DNA of 64,000 nt, from positions 248,001 through 312,000 of the forward strand of contig CAWGPM010000002.1 in assembly GCA_963824415.1 (NCBI GenBank), read 5' to 3'. A program made the translations under genes and the position numbers. How positions within the stretch are numbered: the stretch's first letter is position 1; each line of letters starts with the position of its first letter. The DNA is from JABDQA01 sp963824415. Its GTDB lineage: Bacteria; Desulfobacterota; Desulfobulbia; Desulfobulbales; Desulfocapsaceae. The notes under the pieces were generated by a model. The model was not told the origin of the DNA. It did no database searches and saw only the letters and a program-made list of their open reading frames with translations. This document shows, in pieces, positions 1-8,016 of this stretch.

Positions 1-1178
<1,178 letters not shown>

Positions 1179-1224
1179 ATTGTACATCCTTAACTCGTTA
1201 TAATGGGTGTCGTTGATAAAAAAA

Positions 1225-2388
1225 TCAAAGGCCGGCGGCGTCCCGCAGTTCATCGGCCTTGTCGATCCGCTCCCAGGTGAAGTCGTCCCGTCTGCGGCCA
1301 AAATGTCCATACGCGGCGGTGGGCCGGTAGATCGGCCGGAGCAGGTTGAGATGATTGATAATGGCCTTGGGCCGGAGGTCGAAGTGGGCGCTTACCAGAT
1401 CCCTGATTCGTTCATCACTGATCCGGCCGGTGCCGAAGCTGTTGATGGCGATGGAAACCGGCTGCGATATGCCGATCGCATAGGCGATCTGGACCTCGAT
1501 TTCCGTGGCGATGCCGGCGGCCACCAGGTTTTTGGCGATATAGCGCCCCATATATGAAGAAGAGCGGTCCACCTTGGACGGGTCCTTGCCGGAGAACGCG
1601 CCGCCTCCGTGGGAGCCCTTGCCGCCGTAAGTGTCGACGATAATCTTTCGGCCGGTGACGCCGCAGTCTCCCACCGGTCCACCGATAACGAAACGGCCGG
1701 TCGGGTTGATATAGAACTTGGTGTCTTTGTCGATCATATTGTCGGGCAGGATCGGCTTGATGATTTCCTCCATGACCCCTTCCTTGAGATCTTCGTACTC
1801 AACGATTTCATCGTGCTGGGTGGAGAGCACCACCGCGTCGATCCGGGTCGGTACGCCGTCGATGTAGCGGACCGTGACCTGCGATTTGGCATCGGGACGC
1901 AGCCATGGCAGCAGTCCTGTCTTCCGCACCTCCGCCTGACGCTTGGTGAGGCGGTGGGCGTAATAGATCGGCATCGGCATCAGCACATCGGTGTCGTTGC
2001 AGGCATAACCGAACATCAGACCCTGGTCGCCGGCGCCCTGTTCGAGATCGAGCCCACTGCCTTCGTCAACCCCCTGGGCAATGTCGGACGACTGCTTGTC
2101 TATCGAGGTCAGCACCGCGCACGATTGGTAGTCAAAGCCCATGTCCGAGGAATTATAGCCGATCGATTTGACCATCTGGCGGGCCACGCCGGGCATATCG
2201 ACCCAGGCGGAGGTGGTAATCTCGCCGGCGATCAGGATCATGCCGGTGGTAACCATCGTTTCACAGGCGACGCGGGCGTGTATGTCCTGTTCGAGTATCG
2301 CATCGAGTATCGCATCTGAAATCTGGTCGGCGACCTTGTCAGGATGGCCTTCGGAGACGGATTCCGAGGTAAAAAGATAACTTGACAT
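1225..2388 (-). CDS. metK: S-adenosylmethionine synthetase
   Basis: MetK makes S-adenosylmethionine from methionine and ATP in the cytoplasm. The 387-residue product is full length for the family. It starts with the signature SESVSEGHPDKVADQISDA and contains the ATP motif GAGDQGLMFGYA near residues 118-129 and the glycine-rich GGGAFSGKDPSKVDRS near 262-277. It is transcribed toward ahcY, so SAM synthesis and SAH removal are probably co-expressed. The 5' leader is about 120 nt from a good sigma70-like promoter and carries inverted repeats that may be regulatory (see separate entry). Confidence 0.97.
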   Translation of the reverse strand: MSSYLFTSESVSEGHPDKVADQISDAILDAILEQDIHARVACETMVTTGMILIAGEITTSAWVDMPGVARQMVKSIGYNSSDMGFDYQSCAVLTSIDKQSSDIAQGVDEGSGLDLEQGAGDQGLMFGYACNDTDVLMPMPIYYAHRLTKRQAEVRKTGLLPWLRPDAKSQVTVRYIDGVPTRIDAVVLSTQHDEIVEYEDLKEGVMEEIIKPILPDNMIDKDTKFYINPTGRFVIGGPVGDCGVTGRKIIVDTYGGKGSHGGGAFSGKDPSKVDRSSSYMGRYIAKNLVAAGIATEIEVQIAYAIGISQPVSIAINSFGTGRISDERIRDLVSAHFDLRPKAIINHLNLLRPIYRPTAAYGHFGRRRDDFTWERIDKADELRDAAGL

Positions 2389-2513
2389 AATGTTTCCGTT
2401 TACGTTTTTTTGTTATGGTGTTATTGGGGTGACTGCATATACTATGCATTGTGCCGCCGCTGAGCAAGCGTGAGGCAGCCGGGAAACTTGATAAAGAGCA
2501 GTCTTTCAATCAA
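2389..2513 (-). other. Candidate structured leader of metK
   Basis: Between the predicted promoter and the metK start there is a leader of about 125 nt with no ORF. Seen on the minus strand: GACTGC (plus positions 2498-2503) can pair with GCAGTC (2431-2436) to close a domain. An inner GCTGCC/GGCGGC pairing is possible. A perfect small hairpin, TGCATA-GTA-TATGCA (2434-2448), shares bases with the closing stem, so the two folds exclude each other. That is the layout of a cis-regulatory switch. I do not recognise the core of any known SAM or SAH riboswitch class. The function is inference. Confidence 0.3.
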
Positions 2514-2519
2514 CACTGC

Positions 2520-2548
2520 ATATGAATCCTGCCGGCTTCAATTGTCAA
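2520..2548 (-). promoter_or_regulatory. Putative sigma70-type promoter of metK
   Basis: On the minus strand a consensus -35 TTGACA (plus 2543-2548) is followed, after a 17-bp spacer, by the weaker -10 TCATAT (2520-2525). It points toward metK and predicts a leader of about 125 nt. The -35 is perfect and the -10 matches only about half of the consensus. Confidence 0.45.
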
Positions 2549-2715
2549 GACCAATTTGCCTCAACAAGCCATTATCCGGCAGGAATCAGGCAGCTGCACC
2601 GGTGCTCCCGGTCGGACACAGCAGTCTGAAGCCCGGCTACCAGTGTCACATGCGTGGATAATCCGCGATCAATTAGAGATTAACCGGGGTGAAACGGTGA
2701 TCTGCGGGAAAAATC

Positions 2716-3687
2716 ATGTCAATTGAAAAAGCACAGGAAGTTCTTTTGATTGAGGAAGAGGGGCTGGCTGCGGTACGCCGCCGGCTCGGTGATGAGTTTA
2801 TCCAGGCGGTTGAATTGATTCAGAACTGCCCGAGCCGCTTGATAATTACCGGTATCGGCAAGTCGGGAATTGTGGGCCAGAAAATTTCAGCCACCCTGAA
2901 CAGCACCGGAACGCCGTCATTTTTTCTGCATCCGGTGGAGGCCATGCATGGAGACCTGGGCATGGTCCAGGATACCGATGTGGTCATCGCCATTTCCTAT
3001 TCCGGTGAAACAACCGAGTTGAACAGCCTGCTGGCCAGCCTGCGCAGACGCTGCGCTGCGGTCATTGCGATGACCGGCCGGGCGGGTTCGACACTGGGGA
3101 GCGCAGCCGATGTGGTGCTTGATATCTCTGTGCCCAAAGAAGCCTGTTCGCTTGGCCTGGCACCGACCGCCAGCACCACTGCGACCCTGGCGCTGGGTGA
3201 TGCGCTGGCGGTGGTGTTGATGAACCGCAATCAGTTCCAGGTTGAGGATTTCCGGCATAACCACCCTGCCGGCAGTTTGGGGGAAAGGCTCAAGGTCAGG
3301 GTTGCCGAAGTGATGCTGACCGGGAACAGGATCCCGCAGGTGGGGCCTGAGGCGATGCTGGATCAGGCGGTGGCTGAGCTCAATGAGAAAAATCTCGGTG
3401 CAGTGCTCGTGGTAGCAGAGACGGGTAGAGTCGCTGGCATTATCACCGATGGCGACGTCAGAAGATTTGTAGCCGGGAAGCAAAAAAGCGCGGAATTGCC
3501 GGTAACCAGAATCATGACTGCCGACCCGCTGTCCATTTCAGACGATAAGCAGGCGGTCGATGCGCTGTCCATCATGCAGCAGCACGAAATAACGGTCCTG
3601 CCGGTGGTGGGGAGCCGAGCGGAATTGCTTGGCATCCTTCACCTGCATGATCTGCTCGGCAAAGGGGAGTTTCGTTTTTTGCTCTGA
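2716..3687 (+). CDS. kdsD: Arabinose-5-phosphate isomerase (KpsF/GutQ family)
   Basis: The enzyme converts ribulose-5-phosphate to arabinose-5-phosphate, the first committed step to KDO for lipopolysaccharide. The 323-residue protein has the family layout: an N-terminal SIS sugar-isomerase domain (about residues 30-175, with GIGKSGIVGQKI and SYSGETTEL) and two CBS domains in the C-terminal third. The family motif NHPAGSLGERL lies at the end of the SIS domain. It is divergent from metK and stands alone here; its neighbour downstream is convergent. KdsD and KpsF/GutQ paralogues cannot be told apart by sequence alone, but the product is clear. Confidence 0.93.
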   Translation: MSIEKAQEVLLIEEEGLAAVRRRLGDEFIQAVELIQNCPSRLIITGIGKSGIVGQKISATLNSTGTPSFFLHPVEAMHGDLGMVQDTDVVIAISYSGETTELNSLLASLRRRCAAVIAMTGRAGSTLGSAADVVLDISVPKEACSLGLAPTASTTATLALGDALAVVLMNRNQFQVEDFRHNHPAGSLGERLKVRVAEVMLTGNRIPQVGPEAMLDQAVAELNEKNLGAVLVVAETGRVAGIITDGDVRRFVAGKQKSAELPVTRIMTADPLSISDDKQAVDALSIMQQHEITVLPVVGSRAELLGILHLHDLLGKGEFRFLL

Positions 3688-3732
3688 TTAGAGGCAGAGC
3701 GGGGCGGTGATGAACATGCTGCCAGGGTGCGG

Positions 3733-6420
3733 CTAGTTGCTGTCGCTGTAGAAACTCCAGGTGCCCTGGACGGGGTCATGGGCATATTTCATGATCAGCT
3801 GCAGCGGTCTGCCCCGGCCCACTTCAACACACTGCAGACGGAAAATCAGCTTGCCGTCTTTTTCATTTTCGAAAACGACGATTCTATCGACCAGCGATTC
3901 CGGCGGCGAACCGGAATAATGCTTGGTAAAAAGCGTTTCAAAGTTTTCTTCCAGATAGTTGATTTTCTCCGCCATTACCAGGTCGACGTTGGCCTGTTCG
4001 ATATCGCGTTGGGCCTCTTCGAATATGGAAACGAATTCGGCTTCGGTTTTGAAACTACTGGCTGAGATGGAGTCGAGGATGGTCTGCAGCGTATCGACCG
4101 CCTCGGTGTACTGCTTCTCCTTGAGGTAACCGGCGGCGGCCTGTCTGTCCCTGATAATGGAGGCTTGCAGCATGATCCGGGCAAGTTTTTGACGATTTTC
4201 TTCGGTATTGGCCTGCTGCAGTATTTCGCGGTTGCTTTCCAGAATCTCGATAGCCTTTTGGTAAAGGCTGATTGCTGTGTCCCACTGGGCTTTTCTAAAG
4301 GCGTCCTTGCCACTGGAAACGGTGGTGTACAAATCGGTTTTTACCAGAAGTTGCTTGAGCTCATAGATCGCGCGCTCATCCGGATCGGCTGCGTCTTGAG
4401 CGGTACTCAGGGCCTTTTTATAATGGCTCGCGGCTTGGTCCCACTGTCCTTGCTCAAAGGCCAGATCACCCTTTTCCTTTTCAGTGGCCTGGGCGATTTC
4501 ACTGAGTCGGGCAGTGATTGCATCGATTTTCTGATCTTTGTCATTAATGCTCAGTCCTTTAAGCTGCTGCAGCGCGGCGGACAGGTCCTTGGTAGCCAGC
4601 ACCCATTTTTTTCGCTCGATAAAAGAAATACCCGACTGATATAAGATGTTGAACTCGGCAATCTTGATATTGTTGGTTATGTCAAGCATTGCTGATCGAC
4701 CAATGGCTTTCTCGCCCTGGCCGATGGTCAACGCCTGCTCGTAGTTCGACACCGCCTGCTGCCAGTTTTCACCGCTGAAAAAGTAATCGCCCGCCTGCTT
4801 GAATTGCCGAAAGCTTAAAATCGCATTAACCACGTCCTTGGGATAATACTCGCCGTCCAGCGCAAGGTTGCCGGCCAATCCCTGCCTGAGCTGCTCCGAT
4901 GCCAGAGTCTGCTCGACATCTCCGATCAAGGCATCCCGGGCCCCGCTTTTAAAAAAACGGACCTGCCTGGCAGCCCCGAGAGCTGCCTCACACTTCTGTT
5001 CAGCAAGGGTGAACTGATTGGCCTTGAGCGCTTTTTCGCATTCCGCGGATTCCCGCCCGGCTTGCTTCAGGTTCGAGGCGCTGAGCCAGTAGTTGAATCC
5101 GGCTGCAAAAGCGATCAGCACAACGATGATGCCAATGGCGTAAGGGATCAAACGAGAACCCTGCCGACTGCTGTCGTCATCGAAGAAGGTAGGCGATGCA
5201 TCTTCTTGTTTACGAGCCTGTTTTTTTGTCCCAGGCCTGGCGGCGGATTCATCTTCCGCCGCAGGGTCCCCGACAAATTTGTCCTTGACCGCTTTTTCTT
5301 TTCTGGACGGGTCAGTCCAATCCCCCAGAAGTTGGATGGCCTGGGTGATGCGGTCGATATCATCGTGTAGCGCCGGAAAATCGGGCGTCTCTTTTTCAAT
5401 CTCTTTAAAGAGCTTAAGCGCTTCGGCAGGGCTGCCCTGGTGTTCGAGTTCCAGTGCTTCCTGGTATTGTACCTTAACCCGCGCCAGGGTCTCCTTGACC
5501 TGCCTGGTTAACCCATCCCGTTCAGTAAAGTCAGCCGCGGCAGGGAGATGCTCGAGCTCTTTGTCAAGTGCAAAGTAGCGCTTCTGATCTGCAAGAGCCA
5601 GCAGGTATTCGACGTCGACCTTATCTTCTTCAGCCTCGTCGGTGTGTTCGAGTTCCAGATCACCGCTGAAATCAGATTGGGCCGGTGCGCTGGAGGCGAC
5701 GTCACCGGGTTCATCGGCCGGCCCGAAATCGAAATCGCTCTCATCAAAGCTGATGCTTTCGATATCCTCTAATTGAGGCCTTTTCTCCTGCTCCGGAGCT
5801 TCGGCCAAGTTCAGGGCCGGCTGCGTTTCATCATCGACAAGGACGGCTGGCAGGTCGTCATCGAGCGAAAAGGACAGATCATCGGTATCATCGTCGAGCA
5901 GCGAGCTGATATCGTCTCCGGCTGGACTGCCAAAAGCTTCTTCAGCCAGCAGATCGTCACTGTCGCTGCCCTCGGACTCAGCGCTGCCGGGCAGTTTTGC
6001 CTTGTTCTTCTCATACCACTGCGCCGCTTCCTCATTGAAGGCATTAGAGGTCGAGTAGAAACGTCCGGTGATCATCTCGCCAATATGACGGATAAGATCG
6101 ATAATGGAGCGATTCTTTTCCCAGAAATCGCCGATACAGATTGCCGCAGGGTCAAAATCGGGATGGAAAATAGGGCTTTTGGGCTTGCAACTAGGTGGAA
6201 AATGGGGGTAGCCGAACGGAATGCTGAGGGTAATGGTGTGGCTGTTTACGGTTTCGATTTCGTCGCTGGTGTTTTTCTGCAGGCCTTCAACCTGGTAGGT
6301 GACCTCATATTTGTCCGGCGGATTTCCATCGAGCGCAACGATGCTTATCATCTCACCGTCCCCGAAAGTCTGGGTCAGTTCCTGATGGATTGTTTCTAGT
6401 TGTTCCGTTGCGACAGCCAT
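3733..6420 (-). CDS. Membrane protein with N-terminal E2 (ubiquitin-conjugating)-like domain and C-terminal TPR-like region
   Basis: This 895-residue protein has no standard name. Residues 1-143 read like a UBC/E2 fold: a strand with IPFGYPHFPP (67-76), FHPDFDPAAICIGDFW (85-100) with Cys95 where the E2 active-site cysteine falls and HPD in place of HPN, then a helix and NAFNEEAAQWY (126-136), a typical E2 C-terminal motif. Residues about 146-265 are very acidic and low in complexity. A helical segment (265-370) and a basic stretch precede one clear transmembrane helix (about 424-446). The rest, up to 895, is helical with TPR-like repeats (e.g. WQQAVSNYEQAL, WDTAISLYQKAIEIL), presumably on the periplasmic side. 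It has its own promoter and no E1, JAB or ubiquitin-like gene beside it. The E2-like call is strong by motif; function is unknown. Confidence 0.85.
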   Translation of the reverse strand: MAVATEQLETIHQELTQTFGDGEMISIVALDGNPPDKYEVTYQVEGLQKNTSDEIETVNSHTITLSIPFGYPHFPPSCKPKSPIFHPDFDPAAICIGDFWEKNRSIIDLIRHIGEMITGRFYSTSNAFNEEAAQWYEKNKAKLPGSAESEGSDSDDLLAEEAFGSPAGDDISSLLDDDTDDLSFSLDDDLPAVLVDDETQPALNLAEAPEQEKRPQLEDIESISFDESDFDFGPADEPGDVASSAPAQSDFSGDLELEHTDEAEEDKVDVEYLLALADQKRYFALDKELEHLPAAADFTERDGLTRQVKETLARVKVQYQEALELEHQGSPAEALKLFKEIEKETPDFPALHDDIDRITQAIQLLGDWTDPSRKEKAVKDKFVGDPAAEDESAARPGTKKQARKQEDASPTFFDDDSSRQGSRLIPYAIGIIVVLIAFAAGFNYWLSASNLKQAGRESAECEKALKANQFTLAEQKCEAALGAARQVRFFKSGARDALIGDVEQTLASEQLRQGLAGNLALDGEYYPKDVVNAILSFRQFKQAGDYFFSGENWQQAVSNYEQALTIGQGEKAIGRSAMLDITNNIKIAEFNILYQSGISFIERKKWVLATKDLSAALQQLKGLSINDKDQKIDAITARLSEIAQATEKEKGDLAFEQGQWDQAASHYKKALSTAQDAADPDERAIYELKQLLVKTDLYTTVSSGKDAFRKAQWDTAISLYQKAIEILESNREILQQANTEENRQKLARIMLQASIIRDRQAAAGYLKEKQYTEAVDTLQTILDSISASSFKTEAEFVSIFEEAQRDIEQANVDLVMAEKINYLEENFETLFTKHYSGSPPESLVDRIVVFENEKDGKLIFRLQCVEVGRGRPLQLIMKYAHDPVQGTWSFYSDSN

Positions 6421-6469
6421 AAGAGCACCGGTTATGGGTGAGTGGGAATATCAGCAGGCTAATTCGTTC

Positions 6470-6478
6470 ATTATATCA
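6470..6478 (-). promoter_or_regulatory. Extended -10 promoter upstream of the E2-like gene
   Basis: On the minus strand the sequence TGATATAAT combines a perfect -10 (TATAAT, plus 6470-6475) with an extended-10 TG. It sits in an AT-rich stretch about 50 bp before the start at 6420. No good -35 is visible at 17 bp, as is usual for extended -10 promoters. It suggests the gene is transcribed on its own rather than from secDF. Confidence 0.5.
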
Positions 6479-6610
6479 ATTTTTATCAACAAGAAAATAA
6501 TTTTTATAAAAAGAACCAACAGATATTGGGCCTGGTCATTGTGAGCCGGGGTATCTTTTGTGATAACCAAAGGAGCAGCGGCAAAGCCGGTGCAGGCAGG
6601 TGCTGCAGGT

Positions 6611-7279
6611 TCAGACGGCGGCAAATGGAGGAAGCTCGAGGATCTCCATAAAGCTCGTTACGTGGTAAGGCGCCTTCAGGGCCGGATTCTTGAACGCGAT
6701 CAGCTCGACCGAAGCCGCCTGGGTGTGCAGCCGATCGACTTCGGAATCACCGATATAGATGGTCTCTTTGGCGCTGCACTCAAAGTGCTGGAAGATAGTA
6801 AAAAGCGCATCGGGAGCTGGCTTTGGGTTGGCCACATCCAGCGCGGTGACAATCTTTTCGAAATAGGAGCTCAGGCCGTAGGCTTCCAGCAGCGGGTCCA
6901 TCGTCGTTGTACGGTTCGTTGAAATCGCCAGGTGGTAGCGCTCACGCACCAGTTCAAGAAAGCCAATCAGGTCCGGCTCGATGATCATATGGGCCAGATA
7001 GGGCGTATAGCTTGATTGCAGCCGATGGCGATGCACCGCCTCCAGGTCCTGGTCGGGGTAGTGCCGGAAAACATGGGCCACAGAATCGGCCACGTTATGA
7101 GAATGTACATGCTGCAGTTCATCCTCGCTCATCGGCGGCCGACCGAACGAGTCAAGCAGGTCGTTGTAATAAATCCGGTTGGCTTCGCGGGAGTCGAACA
7201 TGACCCCGTCGCAATCGAAAACGATCAGTTTCAGCATCTCGTTATACTCTGAGAAAGGTGATGAGAGGATCTGGGCCAT
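6611..7279 (-). CDS. HAD-superfamily hydrolase (phosphoglycolate phosphatase-like)
   Basis: A 222-residue haloacid dehalogenase-type phosphatase, cytoplasmic. Motif I is FDCDGVMFDS (Asp22 nucleophile and Asp24), a helical cap follows, motif II is the STNR region, motif III the Lys in NPKPAPDAL, and motif IV GDSEVD. Length and cap type fit the Gph/PpaX group, but the substrate cannot be read from sequence. The start overlaps the stop of the upstream YkgJ-like gene (TGATG), suggesting translational coupling; an internal Met15 at 7237 directly before LKLIVFDCDG is an alternative start. It is the last gene of secDF-ykgJ-HAD. Confidence 0.85.
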   Translation of the reverse strand: MAQILSSPFSEYNEMLKLIVFDCDGVMFDSREANRIYYNDLLDSFGRPPMSEDELQHVHSHNVADSVAHVFRHYPDQDLEAVHRHRLQSSYTPYLAHMIIEPDLIGFLELVRERYHLAISTNRTTTMDPLLEAYGLSSYFEKIVTALDVANPKPAPDALFTIFQHFECSAKETIYIGDSEVDRLHTQAASVELIAFKNPALKAPYHVTSFMEILELPPFAAV

Positions 7280-8010
7280 CAGCTCAAATGACCAAATATT
7301 TGGGTCTTGAACCAGTTCATGGAGAACTCAAGCAGGCGTTCATCGTCTAAGTCATCTAGAGGCTGGTGGTGCAGTGCAGCCGGGATATCGATCTCTTTGC
7401 GGTGCAGTTTTTCCCGAAAGGTGTCGAGGTCGAACAGGGCCAGCCTGTAGCTCCTGAGTTGTTCAGCGCTGGGCTTCATACCCTGCCTGATCTTCTCATG
7501 CTGGGTGATTTCTACCAGCAGATCATTGAACCGGTTATAGGATGCCAACTCCTGGGACTTCATGTATGTCTGTGCATTCTGGATAGGCGCCTGCTCAAAT
7601 CCGCGGCAGTGGGATTCTCGCAGCAGGACAAATCGTTCCTGCAGGAGATTTTCCTGCTTTACGGTACCTCTGCCCAGGGGGTAGGTCCGGCAGGCTCCGG
7701 GGCGATGGGGGTAGATTGAACAGCCCTCGGCACGGACAAAGACGCAGCTTGCCCGGCCGTCATCGACCATAGTCAGATAAAAACTCGGAAACGGTGCAGA
7801 AGGGTCCTGCTCTTCGATGATATAACGCTCATGCAGTCTGGCCGAGTGCAGCGCAGTAGCCTGGCGCAGCCTGAGAACGTCATAGGGCGTCAGGGCCAGT
7901 TCGAGTTCCCTGCAGCACTCAGTGAAACAGGTGATGCGCCGATGGCAGCAAAAAGTAAAGGTCTCCTCCGGGTCGATTGGCTGCACCTGATCGGGCAGAT
8001 ACTCACTCAT
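7279..8010 (-). CDS. YkgJ/UPF0153-type cysteine-cluster protein
   Basis: A 243-residue cytoplasmic protein of the zinc/iron-chelating CxnCxxxCC family. Clustered cysteines are at 21, 22, 28, 32 and 33, followed by the family motif GCSIYPHRPGACRTYPLGR further on and another Cys in SHCRGF. The family binds a metal or an iron-sulfur cluster, but no reaction is established. The C-terminal third is helical without a known domain. It starts 6 bp downstream of secDF and overlaps the HAD gene by one base, so the three are probably co-transcribed. Confidence 0.85.
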   Translation of the reverse strand: MSEYLPDQVQPIDPEETFTFCCHRRITCFTECCRELELALTPYDVLRLRQATALHSARLHERYIIEEQDPSAPFPSFYLTMVDDGRASCVFVRAEGCSIYPHRPGACRTYPLGRGTVKQENLLQERFVLLRESHCRGFEQAPIQNAQTYMKSQELASYNRFNDLLVEITQHEKIRQGMKPSAEQLRSYRLALFDLDTFREKLHRKEIDIPAALHHQPLDDLDDERLLEFSMNWFKTQIFGHLS

Positions 8011-8016
8011 GTTTTG

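Noticed and set aside
2389..2520. SAM-I riboswitch, prompted by CTCTTTATCAAG in the metK leader
   Set aside because: The other conserved parts of the SAM-I core are not found in order; only a general structured leader is claimed.
2470..2661. 63-codon ORF on the plus strand between metK and kdsD
   Set aside because: It overlaps the metK promoter and leader, has no ribosome site and no recognisable composition.
4165..4644. Plus-strand ORFs inside the E2-like gene
   Set aside because: They are antisense shadows of a long, well-composed reading frame.
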